A DNA stretch of 64,000 nt. Source: Phallusia mammillata. Its lineage: Eukaryota; Chordata; Ascidiacea; Phlebobranchia; Ascidiidae. A program made the position numbers and the translations under genes. Below the pieces are notes generated by a model. That model did not search any database and had not been told where the DNA came from. It saw only the letters and a list, made by a program, of their open reading frames with translations. Shown here one piece after another: positions 12,063 through 23,894 of this stretch. The stretch spans positions 1 to 64,000 of the forward strand of contig QLIY01000275.1 of assembly GCA_003260075.1 (NCBI GenBank), written 5' to 3'. Numbering within the stretch: position 1 is the stretch's first letter; every line of letters starts with the position of its first letter.

Positions 12063-14607
12063 CAGTAATGCCTAAGCAGTAGGGTATATTAATATGCTGT
12101 TGTTAAACACACATTAGGTCGCACATCCTACATCAGCTTCCGTCTGCACGAGAGCTGCATAAAGGAAATAGACCGACTGTTAAGATGGGTCCTTTGTTAT
12201 TTTGCATCATTATATATATATGTACACAATTATCACATATATATGTGTTTATATGTCAGCAGTCCAACTAAAACACATAAAATTGTGGATACATACCACA
12301 GTATTTTACCAATAGCACAGTGTTAGAGTAAACAAATGAAAAACAAGTGGCCCACATAATAAGACTGCATAAACAAGATTAGGAAAGTTTGTAAGTACAA
12401 ATAAAGTCCTCAATAAAAAGCACACCCTTACAAAACAAACAGTATATACATATATTATGCAGCTAACAGATGTAACTTTTGTCAGTATGTAACTAAACTG
12501 TTCTTGTACAACTAACATATTAACCTTTCATTGACAGGGGTTTTTTCGTTGTAACATAATTTACATGTACACAACCTAACCATGTCTGAATATAGTAAGC
12601 CACCAAACAGACACGTCATAATAGTGCTGGAAATATTACCAACTCATGCTATCCTTAGCACAGTGAAAGTCTGTAACCTGGGGGCATATTAAATTTTCAT
12701 TACTGACCTTCAGTTTATGATAAGGTCATCATCTACCTTAGCTTGGCATATGACATATATACTTGTTTTCTTAGGACAATTTATGACATGTCATTCATAT
12801 TTTTTATATTCAAATAGATGCACATGCTTTAGATTTATTACTTTCAAATAGAGCATATAATGCCAAAAATTTTAGCAGTACTTTTTCAAACTCTGATATA
12901 TATATTACTACATTGTCCACCATTTCTAATTTAAAAAATGTCAAATAAGACAAACTTATGGTTTTCATAAGAAAATAACATCTGGGGTTTACACTGGTCA
13001 CAGCATCATCACTATTAGATAACTGTACTCAAGGATGTTAAAATCATGTTTCCTTCCAGGTTTAGACAACGCTGGGCCATTTAACTGTACAGCCGGTGAT
13101 TGTTGATTTTTTATACGTCAAATAATGAGCATGTCAGCAAAGCACAGCATACAAAATGCTATCAGGTTTCAGGACTACATTAAAATCAGTTCTCCACCGA
13201 GTCACATGCCAAAAATTGTGATGTGTGTTTACTAGGATTTTATTTAACGCCTTTGACTCAAATAAAACAACAAATTTCTTTACTCACAAAGTATGATTAG
13301 CATGATTTAAACATTTTGTTTATCGTAGACAAAAACATTGACTAAGTGCAGTTTTTGTCAATTATCATACTTAATAAAAAGCTGAACAACGGGTTAAATG
13401 AATTTTATAAAAGAAAATACTAAAAGCACATGCAAAAACAAAACACACATAATTCTGTTAAACAAGTTGTAGTTTTGTTCAGGCAACCCACAGTTTCATT
13501 AGTTAAAGTGATAAAAGCTGTTTATAGTTACAATGTTACAGACAAATTAAACAATCACAAATTTCTTTACTTATCATTTGATGCGTTTTATCAAATGCAT
13601 GCTTGAATTAAACGTTAGCTATCTGCCTAACTATCAAAGCAATAATAATGTTGGCTGCTGTCCTTGTTTTAATTGAAACCAATAATAAGAAAAACTACAT
13701 TTTCTTTGAATTCCTACAAAAGTTACGCAACACACGTAACATGCATTAGAAATATATAGCAATTTTTCAACACAAAAAGACAAATTTAAACCCAATCTGT
13801 CTGTAGTAACGCTGGAGACATGTATCCCACGCCCAATAGTCAAATAATCCCGCCAACCGCCAAAGGTTAAGTCCCGACTCAATCTGTTTGTTCCCACTGG
13901 AAAACATTTCGTGACAAACTGTTAAATTAAGCGTGCACTTCTTTATAGTTACGTAACAATACTTGATACGTATCGCCCACTGCCGACTGATGAAAACGAT
14001 TTCATTTCGCCTCCAGCGAATTTTTTTTTCAAATTTTTCAAAATGACTAAGAATTAAAAAAAATGATTTAATAATTGTGCATTTTGTTGAAATAAATTAC
14101 AAATACTGTATGACGTGTTATCTTTGCATACAAAAACGACATCGCTAAAAGTAACATTTTAAATTAATTGCATTGTACATAAATGCTCACAAGAGTTAAG
14201 TTTAAAATATATGTAAGTTTTATGTACTTTTATTATAAATAACTAAGGTAAAATGAAATATTTAGAATTTTGATCACTTTATCCAAATTAAAACAAATGT
14301 GTTTTTGACGCATGGCTGATTTGGGGTTTTCCCTATGGGGGGGGGGTATTGTACATAAATGCTCACAAGAGTTAATATTAAAATATATGTAAGTTTTATG
14401 TACTTGTATTATAAATAACTAAGGTAAAATGAAATATTTAGAATTTTGATCACCTTATCCAAAATAAAACAAATGTGTTTTTGACGCATGGCTGATTTGG
14501 GGTTTTCCCTATTGTTATGGCGACAGCCCACTCGCATCAGTTGAAAGACACAATCTCGTTAAATTGTTACATTACGTTCCTTACATCCATACATTAATAC
14601 ACTAAAA
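12063..14607. other. IQGAP-CFAP161 head-to-head intergenic region
   Basis: This holds the presumed distal IQGAP promoter (minus) and the CFAP161 promoter (plus). No recognised gene, only AT-rich sequence. A G-run-linked duplicate pair lies at 14172-14513: copy 1 14172-14336, ten Gs at 14337-14346, copy 2 from 14347. It ends about 95 nt before the CFAP161 ATG, so true promoter spacing is probably shorter than shown. Confidence 0.55.
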
Positions 14608-17244
14608 ATGAGTGTTAGAACGTATAATCCATCTGTTCGGGTGGGCAATTGGAATGAAGACATTTGCTTAGAAGAGGTGCGGTTAGTATTGGATTTTTTA
14701 TCACTGAAAACCTGAAAGATAAAATAGTAAACGGAAAGGTCATTTTGTCATAACTTATAACCACAAATCTTTCATGTTCTACTACCTTTTTTGAACTTCT
14801 GTTTAGGATCTACTAAAGGATTTTCTTGGCAAAAAAGCAAGGGGAGAACTCTTGACACAAAAAACACACAACCTTCTCGAAAATATTTTAAAAAAGGTGA
14901 TTGAAGTCTTCATATAGTTTACTATTCATTTTTAAAGCACAGTACGTCAATCTATGCATTCGTAAGTATTATCTTTTGATTGAAATCCATGGTTGTTATT
15001 GATTATTTTACTGGTTTTGTTTAATAAGATTAAAATGTATACATTTCATGCCACTTTAAGGCACTTTTGTTCCTAGTAAGTGTATTCAATCTTGACACAA
15101 ACTTTCAGGTGGATCTAACGGTCACCAATGATGGCTTCGTTCATTTTGGAGACACCATTATGATTGTAAATCCAGGACAAGAGAACACTCCTAAGGCCCT
15201 GCAGGGGGTATGGTTTAGACTTTGTTGCAGTCACTTATTGCTTGTTTATAACCAATTTGCTTTCAGATTGACCCTCCACGTCCAGCAACATCACTAGCTA
15301 TTAATATGGATGAGCATAAGATGCACACAGCAAAGCAGGTGGAAGGACCATGTGCTGTGTCAGCATCTTGCATCCTTAACCCTTGCGCTAGAAATTCGTT
15401 TGTCATTACAAGGTGAGAAAATCTGTCAAAAACACTATCATATAAACTCATATATGATTGTTTGTAAAGTGTTGATGGCAGTGAAGTTGGATCTCCACTG
15501 AGATTTGGACAACCATTTGCTATTTCCACAACCTCAGGATATGCTGGAAATGTAATTAGTTTCTTTCAGCCTAAATTTGTTTCAAACTTGGTTAATTTGT
15601 TCTTTCTGTTTTAGCTGAAACTATTCAGTGACCATGCTAGGTTTAACCTCAATGCCAAAAAATCGAGGCAGCAGATTGTGCAACTTCTTGACGAAGTAAG
15701 TTACCTCAGCACCTGGCAAGTCCTGGCATTTCATCCAATGCAGAGGCTTGAGATGGAGGGTCTCCCTGTTCCAGTAAGTAACATATATATTCCTCTTTAT
15801 GACATGCTAACACTTTATTTTTTTTTAGTTCTGCACATAGTAAGTATTAAACTATAAAACAGGGTAAGCTGCAGACAGTGCACACTGTTTCGACCTATAA
15901 GGTCTCATCAGTGCAGTTCGTGATGAGAGATCGGCCGCATTTGCATTCAACGGCACTCCTATGCTTTTACATTGATACTGTGCCACGGAGCCACTGTGGT
16001 TCCCAAGCAGTTGCTTGGCCATCATGGGCCAGTTTCATATGCGCTGTATGCCCAGTTGTGACATCGCACAAAATAGGTGAGGCATGGGTTTGTACCCTGT
16101 TGCTTCCAACAAACTGGAGTGCTGTTGAATGGCTACACTAGCCAATGCGGCGAATCTCTCGTCACCAGCTGCACTGATGAGACCTCATAGGTCGAAACAG
16201 TGTGCACTGCCTGCAGCTTATCATTTATTGGCTCTATGCTTTTACATTTATATACCACAGGGGTCGGCCACCTTTTAGGCGATGCATGCCAATTTACTTG
16301 TTATTTCCATGTGTTAATGACATCGTGTGCCAACGTTTTTCTAAATATTAGTGACTAATGCTAGCAGATAACATAAATTAAAAGAAAGCAGAGTGTTCAG
16401 ACAATGACATAAAAAAACTGAAAACAAGCAATGTACCAGGTTTAAATTGTTATTTTAATATAAACATGCAAATCAGTTGGCGCCATAAAATGAGGTTGCA
16501 GACCCCTGTAGAACAGTATATGTACACTATTTAACTAGTGTTATTTGTGTCAGGCAAATTGCAAGATTGTTATAATGCACAACAAGACTGGGAACGCAAT
16601 GTCCGTGCCCTCTGACGGGGGGGGGGGGAGGTTGCAGACCCCTGTAGAACAGTATAGGTACACTATTTAACTAGTATTATTTGTGTCAGGCAAATTGCAA
16701 GATCGTTATAATGCACAACAAGACTGGGAACGCAATGTCCGTGCCCTCTGACATTAGCCTTAAGTAGGTACAACACATCACAATGGCAGTGGGATTGTGT
16801 GGTGTGACCTGTAGCCATATGTATTTTTTCAACTTTTTCAAAAAAATGCTATTGTTTTGTTTTCAACCATCACTAATGCTTCGCTTTTTTCATCATTTTG
16901 CTTTACAATGCTGTGAACTGTTTTTGAATTGTACCAGGCTAACACTAAGCTCATCCTACATCACAACAAAACCGGAAATAACTTGATTATCCACGACAAG
17001 TATTTGGTCAGGTATCCAAAGTGCATGCTCAGTCAAACCAATCAATTAAATATGCATGAAGTTTGGACTACTTTAAAACAATCTTATTACCTGTGTTAAT
17101 CAAATTTGGAAACTATAGCCCAGTGGTGGGGGGGGGGGACCAATCAATTAAATATGCATGAAGTTGGACATTAAATTTTTTGGACTACTTTAAAATAATC
17201 TTATTACCTGTGTTAATCAAATTTGGAAACTATAGCCCAGTGGT

Positions 17245-17328
<84 letters not shown>

Positions 17329-20300
17329 AATCCGAAATTGCAAAAAAAACTTAATTATAAACAAATAGTATGTGAAATAGTCGATTAAATTAGGGAATAG
17401 GGGGGGGGGAGCTTTAAACAGGTCAAATAGAGTAAACAAGAATCCGAAATTGCAAAAACAAAACGTAATTATAAACAAATAGGATGTGAAATAGTCGATT
17501 AAATTAGGGAATAAAGTTAAAAAGAAAATGTTTTTTAGTGGATGTTTCTGGTGAATGTACACCTGTGGCCCCCCGGAACACAGCTCGTGGCCCCCCTGGG
17601 GGGCCATGGGCCCGGGTTGGTAACCATTGCTATAGCCACCTAAAACCTCATACTTATGAGAAAAAATTGCAAAATCTATTCAAGGCATGTTAGTTTGCAT
17701 GATAATTATACAAATTACCAAATCGTGTTTCTTTAAGAATTTATTTTTAAATGCCTGATGAATAAACAAATCTGGTTTTTATTCCCTCAAATGTGTTTTA
17801 TTGATTTGTATTAATTGCATGTTGCATGCTTTTATTGCCTTCCAAAAATTGCATTTTTAATTTTATGAAATCAAAAATGTTGAAAACAAATAAATTCATA
17901 CGGTAAGAACTTCATGCAGTAAACTAACAACTATCCTACTATTTTGTAACAAAATGTTGATAGGGCTAACTATTGCTTTTTAACCTTGTTTAAGAACTCC
18001 ATTTGGTCGTGAGTTTGAGGTATCAGCTCACACTGTCCTTGACTCTCACAAAGCTGAGAAGGATAACAACCATTGGGTTTTGGTAACAGGAAATCCAAGT
18101 GATGATGAACATACACATTTTGACAGGTAACTGTTCAACCCCAAAACATATTTTTTAATTATTTTTATATTATTTATGGGTCCCCTTTCCTGAAGGGGAC
18201 ACATATTGATTTTACTCAAATTGTTTTTTATTTCTTTGTTTTTTTTGTTTGTTTTTTATTTCTTCCCAAAGTTTGTCCGACTCATTTTTCCATCAAATGT
18301 TTGATGTTTGGATGAAATTTACACAGATGGAGCCATCAAATGTTTGATGGATTTGGCTGAAATTTACACAGATGGTAGATATGTTATGTAGATGTGGATG
18401 TGGCTGAAATTTACACAGATGGTAGATATAGTTATGTAGATGTGCATCTCCACTTTGTTTTTGTTGATAACCCCATTATTTACCTCGCTAGCCCCCTAAA
18501 ATGCGTTATTTTCTTTCCAAAGTTTGTCTGACTCGTTTTTCCATCAAATGTTTGATGGATTTGGGTGAAATTTAAACAGATGGTAGATATAGTTATGTAG
18601 ATGTGCATCACACGTTGTTTGTCCAGATAACCCTAGTATTTACCCTGCTAGTCCCCTCAAATGGGTGAGTTTGTAAACAGTGTCAGTATTGGCTGAAATT
18701 TGGATAGCTTGTAGAGTATGCCATTTATAGGTGTCGATTGTTGTGTTCAACCCTGTAGCACTAACATTTACCCCACAAGCCCCCAAAGTGTAAAATGTAT
18801 TTGTATGTTACTGGGCACCACAAATGAAAGATTTCTGTGTTCTGTAACCTTATGGTTGTTAAGAGCCCTATGACNCCTATGACGTCAGAAACATTAACGG
18901 TTGTTGCTCAAAACACCTCTAGTGGTCTAAATTTCAAACATTGGCGGATTGGGCTGAAATTTTGCAGTACTATTGATTGAGTCATTGAGGTTTCATATTT
19001 TTTTACTTTGTATGTCGGACCCCATTAGTTACCCTACTAGCTCCCTAAAATGAGTCAACTTTCAAAAAACGTCCTAATTATATGAAATTAAGTTTATTAA
19101 ACATACTAAGTCCTCAAATGTTATGTTTTGCCCTGTAGCACCACAACTTAACCAACTAATCCCTAAAATGGGTGACCCTTTTAACCAGTGTTTCATACCG
19201 GAACGGAACGAAACCAAATAACGTTATTCGTTCTGAGCAAAAGAGCAAAATTTTTTATTTCGGTATTTCGTTCCGGTATTTGAGCCAAAAAATATTTATT
19301 TCGTTCCAGTATAACGTTCCGTTCCAGTATGAAACACTGCTTTTAACAATGTTCGAATTGAATGAAAATTGGACAGCTTGTAGAATTTGCTATTCATAGT
19401 TGTCCATTTTTTGTTTTACCCCATTATGCCACTATTTACTCTGTCTTTTCTTTGATAAAGAACGTTAAATAGGACATACATCAAACAATATTTGGGATGA
19501 ATCTAAATTTATATAGTTTGTACTATACATAGTATTATTGTTTAAGCCCAGTGCCGATCACTGTGTTTTACCTTACAACACCCGACTTTCTCATGGTTAT
19601 CTCTTGAATTGCATTATTTTCAACTTTGCATGTGTGGGGACCCATGAGTTTTTGCCTGCAGAAACAACTAAGGTTATAAAAGACGATGGCTAATATGGGA
19701 CCCAATACAAAATAAGCATAGGAAATATATTTATGTTTTAAAATANGAAACGACTAAGGTTATAAAAGACAATGGCTAATATGGGACCCAATACAAAATA
19801 AGCATAGGAAATATAGTGATGTTTTTAAATAGGTTATAGTGTAAATGCAACAACAAAATGTGCTAAGCCACCCTTCTGGTTTTAGTTTCTTCCGGTTGCG
19901 TTCCTAAAATTTGAATTTTACATGAAAAAAAACTTGGATTTTTAAATAATTTTTAAATAATTGCATTAGCATATTTTTTTGCAAAAAACTCACTGCAGGC
20001 CACACTCATTTTCTTGTGAGCTCTGTCACATAACGCTTTATAATAAGGAGTAGCTACAATGTGTTCAGCCATTATCCAACAATTGTAACCACCATTTTTT
20101 GTGCTCTATACTGTTTCAAGACTTGTTTTTGTGCAATTGTTCTTCTATGTTGTCTTTCACCAAGCAAAAGAAAGTCAACTCAACTCTTAGAGGGATGTTT
20201 CATTTAGTAATTCTGATCCTATAGCAAAGCCTACTAAGCCCCATATTGTATTGATTTTCAGCTCAATTAGCTAAGCCAGCAGTCCCAGTTCCTTACCACA

Positions 20301-20454
20301 AATGGATTTCATACCCAGCCGCAGAAACATTGACTAACTACTGTTTTATTCCAGACCTAATCCTCAACCTAGTGGTGGAGTGCCCAAGACTGAAGAGCCA
20401 GCCCCTAAGAAGCCAGAGGTTGAAGAAGAAGAACCTAAACCAGCAACCACTTAA
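14608..20454 (+). CDS. CFAP161: Cilia- and flagella-associated protein 161
   Basis: CFAP161 (human C15orf26) is a microtubule inner protein of motile cilia and flagella. Exons: 14608-14676, 14807-14896, 15109-15207, 15267-15412, 15470-15551, 15616-15773, 16938-17011 (or the alternative 16690-16763), 17995-18126, 20355-20454; all have GT/AG borders. Landmarks shared with the human protein as I remember it: VRVGNWNEDICLEE near the start, VTNDGFVHFGD, LEMEGLPVP-AN, then HTVLDSHKAEKDNNHW and VLVTGNP near the end. The tail is acidic and proline-rich (PEVEEEEPKPATT). Predicted length is about 316 residues, against about 300 in human. One flaw: exon 6 has an A5 run at 15658-15662 where six As would keep the frame (AKKSRQQIVQLLDE...), so a one-base deletion or a sequence error is present. 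The gene is convergent with PHRF1. Confidence 0.92.
15865..16220. mobile_element. Intronic element with 52-bp terminal inverted repeats
   Basis: The left arm (15865-15916) starts TAAGCTGCAG and carries GTTTCGACCTAT and CTCATCAGTGCAG. The right arm (16169-16220) is its reverse complement with only a few mismatches and ends CTGCAGCTTA. The 356-bp unit sits in a CFAP161 intron and encodes nothing recognisable; it looks like a MITE. A similar GTTTCGAC...TTCATCAGGG scrap occurs near 57856-57892. Confidence 0.75.
16258..16508. mobile_element. hAT-like non-autonomous element
   Basis: Left end CAGGGGTCGGCCACCTTTT and right end (reverse complement) CAGGGGTCTGCAACCTC form hAT-type inverted termini about 250 bp apart. 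The flanking 8-mers do not match well, so the insertion is old or its end has been rearranged. The interior is non-coding. It lies in the CFAP161 intron. Confidence 0.55.
16493..16752. repeat. CFAP161: G-run-linked duplicate pair spanning the alternative CFAP161 exon
   Basis: Copy 1 is 16493-16616, the G-run 16617-16628, and copy 2 16629-16752. The copies are nearly identical and both start AGGTTGCAGACCCCTG. Because the break falls inside the alternative exon, copy 1 carries a truncated exon and copy 2 the complete one. This fits two overlapping alleles rather than a third exon. Confidence 0.8.
16690..16763 (+). CDS. CFAP161: CFAP161 alternative copy of exon 7 (probably mutually exclusive)
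   Basis: This 74-nt block has an AG acceptor (TGTCAG) and a GTAGGT donor, the same length and phases as the exon at 16938-17011. It encodes ANCKIVIMHNKTGNAM... against ANTKLILHHNKTGNNL... in the downstream copy; both match the human ANAKILINH region. Either exon joins the exon at 17995 in frame, but using both would shift the frame since 74 is not a multiple of three. A truncated allelic copy of the same exon lies at about 16556-16616, cut by a G-run. Confidence 0.7.
17121..17629. mobile_element. hAT element interrupted by G-runs, perfect 8-bp TSD
   Basis: The element starts CAGTGGT (17121, and again in the duplicated flank at 17238) and ends ACCATTG at 17629. The target-site duplication CTATAGCC is perfect at 17113-17120 (and 17230-17237) and 17630-17637. 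Inside are three G-runs (17128-17138, 17245-17327, 17400-17409) and a duplicated AATCCGAAATTGCAAAAA segment, so the true sequence is not resolved. The long G-run creates false polyglycine/polyproline frames. Confidence 0.7.
18180..19165. repeat. Degenerate tandem repeat array in CFAP161 intron 8
   Basis: Several diverged copies of a 100-250-bp unit follow one another. Each carries a CATCAAATGTTTGATGGATT / GAAATTTACACAGATGG block, then a CCCCATTATTTACC...CTAGCCCCCTAAAATG block near 18470, 18632, 18755, 19020 and 19150. The units are not coding. A single n at 18875 sits between two copies of CCTATGAC. Confidence 0.65.
19186..19339. mobile_element. 154-bp hAT MITE with perfect TSD
   Basis: Near-perfect terminal inverted repeats CAGTGTTTCATACCGGAACG and (reverse complement of the right end) CAGTGTTTCATACTGGAACG are flanked by the exact 8-bp duplication CTTTTAAC at 19178-19185 and 19340-19347. 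No coding capacity. It lies within CFAP161 intron 8. Confidence 0.88.
19661..19832. repeat. Direct duplicate pair joined by a single n
   Basis: The segment from 19661 is repeated from 19747 with few changes, starting GAAAC(A/G)ACTAAGGTTAT; the join at 19746 is an n. This is the design of the G-run pairs with n in place of Gs, which points to assembly joins. Confidence 0.8.
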
Positions 20455-20535
20455 TTTTACTTACAACCAACATTATTGTACATACATTGCTTATTGTCCA
20501 GATAAAGAAACTTTTTGGCATAGATTTGTGGTGCT

Positions 20536-20544
20536 TTTATTAAA
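20536..20544. terminator. Overlapping convergent polyadenylation signals
   Basis: The string TTTATTAAA reads ATTAAA on the plus strand (20539-20544), 85 nt after the CFAP161 stop, and AATAAA on the minus strand (20541-20536), about 305 nt after the PHRF1 stop. A second plus-strand AATAAA is near 20677. The two genes would share or overlap their 3' ends. Confidence 0.45.
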
Positions 20545-20845
20545 TGCGTATACACACTGACGCTGCTAAGTTATGTACAAATTTAATGAAGTATGTACAG
20601 CTGTACATATCATTAAGTGTTTTGAGGACAACATAATTCATCTTTGCAACCGAAAAAGCCCTCATCAGTCAATTTTGAATAAAAAAAACAACCACTAGGC
20701 ATTTGCAGCCTGTGCATTCAGTAAAATGTCTAAAAAAAGCACCACACTGACAACTTGGCCATATGTGCTCTGATCACATGTCCATCACCATGGTTGATCT
20801 TGATTACCCAGCTCATGGGTTTTGATACTGATCTTTCACCCCTCT

Positions 20846-23827
20846 TTACATCATGTATCTTGGTCTCGGTGGGGGAGGTGGCGGAGGCAATGGCAGATCA
20901 GGTAATGTCACAATCTTTCTTGGCTCCTTTTTAAGAAGGGTGAGTTTGGGTCCTGCGTCGTCAATTGGAGAGTCTGGAGCAGTTAGTGGCGAGCCGACAG
21001 GGCTAGGAGGGCTATCTGGGAGTTCAATCTCTTTGGAGCTATGCTGCTAAAAAAGAAATTATTTAAAGACCATAACACATGGCATAAAATAACTCAGTGC
21101 TGTAGGAGCATGTAAAAAAACAAACATCTTTAAAAAACCAAACATCTTTAATCAACCAAGTCTCGACATTTTAGTTGCATTAATTTATACAGATTATAAT
21201 ATATTTATAATATGTCAAGTATACAAGGCAATTGTCATAAAAATGTAGGTTTTGCAGGGGTGATGTTGCATTTAATTCAAAAATGCATGAAATATTTTCA
21301 AAGAGACCAAACACAAAGATGAAAACTAGTATTTTACAAATTCATGCCAATTAATTTAAGTGTGTGTACAGTAACAAAAAAAAACGCTTTGCGATTAAAT
21401 AGTCAATGACAAGTTGTGTAACTTACCTGTTTATTTACTTTTTTATTCAACATTGTCCTCATTTTTTGTCTGTTCTGCTCATTCTTGTCTTGATAGCACA
21501 CCACATATCGACGAATCAGTCTCCTGATTTTTACAGCATTTACTTCCATAGTACGGTCGCTCTGACAAATCTGTGAAAACCAAAAATATGTGCTCATACT
21601 GAAACAATTTTAAAGCACATGTGGGCAGTGGTGGGATTCAAATTTTTTGTCAGCTGGTTCTATCTCAAAAGTAATATGTTTTAGCCATTTCTGTTACAAA
21701 AAGTCCATTGACAATAACCAGTAATGCAAACCGGTTTGCTGATAAAATTTCGTGAGACAATTCTATAGAACCGGTGCGAGCTGGCTTAATCCCACCACTG
21801 CATGGGTGGATTGGAAATGCAGTAAATCTTGGTAAATCTGGAGCCGTTTTGGACCAAAAATATTTTCCTGATTCGGTGAAAATCTGGATCAACCATTGTC
21901 AACTACTTCAAGCCTTACGACATTACAAATCATTTTTACCCCAAAGGTTTGCCTGAATTCGGCAAAAATCTGTATTAACCAAGGTTTACTCTATAACATA
22001 GAATAAAAGTACACAATGACATGCCTAACTGACACAGTTAAGTAATTGGTTGTAAGTGTGACTGTTTCTGAAACTTACCCCAGCATAAACACTTACATTG
22101 TGTAACCCAGTTTTATCAGGGGGGGGGGCACATTACAAATCATTTGTACCCCAAAGTTTTGCCTGAATTAGACAAAAATCTGTATTAACTGAGGTTTACT
22201 CTATAACATAGAATAAAAGTACACAATGATATGCCTAACTGTCACAGTTAAGTAATTGGTTGTAAGTGTGACTGTTTCTAAAACTTACCCCAGCATAAAC
22301 ACTTACATTGTGTAACCCAGTTTTATCATGTCAACATAGGTTTTTATAAAGTCAACTTTTGTAAGGTTTATTTTTACAGAATTCCTATACAGTGATTATT
22401 CTGTTGTTGTGATGTTACAACAACCAGAGTGAGAATGGTCAAACAAAATCAATAATGTAAGTTAGGTAAGGCCTGACAAAAAGAGCTTGCAGGTTTGATT
22501 CATCCACACACACTGGTGTAACAATTTACCTTATTCACAGCTCGCTTCATAATGATTTTGTATTGAGCTTTGTTGATTTCCCTTCTCTCGTAGTGAGGTT
22601 TGATTGCTGTTTTTGCCTCCTCTACAACAGACTGTTGGAACTTCTTCTTTTTTTCCAACTAAAAATAAGCACAAACGCTATGTCAGTCCAAATTCATTGG
22701 AAAAACCATGCATACGTCAACATTATGTTGGATCACATGTTTGCAACAATAGTGCAGATGTGGCTTAAAATAAATTCAGTAACTTACTGTTTCTTTTTTA
22801 TCCTTGTTGTACATTTCCACGGCAGAGCTTTCAATGTTGTCAAGTGAGACTGGAGAAAGTCCATCAGCTTCTTTGTTACTTTGTCGTCGTTTTCGTTTTT
22901 CTTCCTTGACTTTGGATTTCTCTGATTTGTTCAGAATCTAAATATAACAGAAAAGCCAACTTAATACCTTGTTGTGTCAGCTGTATTTACAAAAACTTGA
23001 TCTATTGTATATTTAGCCTGTAACATATTTTTTTAAATGTCAAAAACACATTTTAGTCCCACAATCTGACATATTTAAGGTAACTTTTTATCATTAAGTA
23101 CAAGAAATGCTCAATCAGATAGCCTTTTTTAATTGTTTTGTACTTAAAAAATATTTTTTATGTACAGCTTCATGAGACTGTTTAGTAGAGCAAATGCTGC
23201 AAAGAAAGGCACACAGACACTGATATAAGAATAGGCAAGATTATAATCTGTTCAGGCACACAAAACTGCTTGACTATTTACATCATTGTGCGTACTTAAT
23301 ATGAGCTAACAGGTAACCAGTGGTGGGATTCAACTGGTTCGCACCGGTTCTACAGAACCGTCGCACAAAATTTTATGAGAACAGCATATCGGTTGGCATT
23401 ACTGGTTACTTTCAATGGACTTTCTGTAACTGAACTGACTGAAAAATATAACTTTTGTGATAGAACCGGCTGACAAAAAATTTAAATCCCACCATTGCTA
23501 AACTTATATTGAAAGTGGTAAAAGCCAAAAATTGACAAAATTTATTCACAAACCTGGCCCAACTGCAGTTGTTTAGATAACTCAGCAATACTCATAATTG
23601 CATCTTTAGCTGCTGAATGCTGAACAGGATTCAGGCCCACAATGTTAAGAATTTGGGTAGGATTTAACACACTGTCATCTTCTTTCAAGTCCTTGACCTT
23701 GGCCAGTTCAGCGAGACCTGGCAAAATTGCTGGAAGTGCCTTGGCAACTTCATTGGAGGGTTTTGAATCCTTCACAGGGGATTCATTTATGGGTTTCGTC
23801 TTTGGGGGTGGGGGAGGAGGTGGGGCT

Positions 23828-23894
<67 letters not shown>

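Noticed and set aside
15878-16141. 87-codon frame inside the 52-bp inverted-repeat element
   Set aside because: It runs through an inverted arm and has no recognisable transposase motif.
17180-17607. Polyglycine (plus) and polyproline (minus) frames over the 83-base G-run
   Set aside because: They exist only because of an unresolved homopolymer inside a hAT element in a CFAP161 intron.
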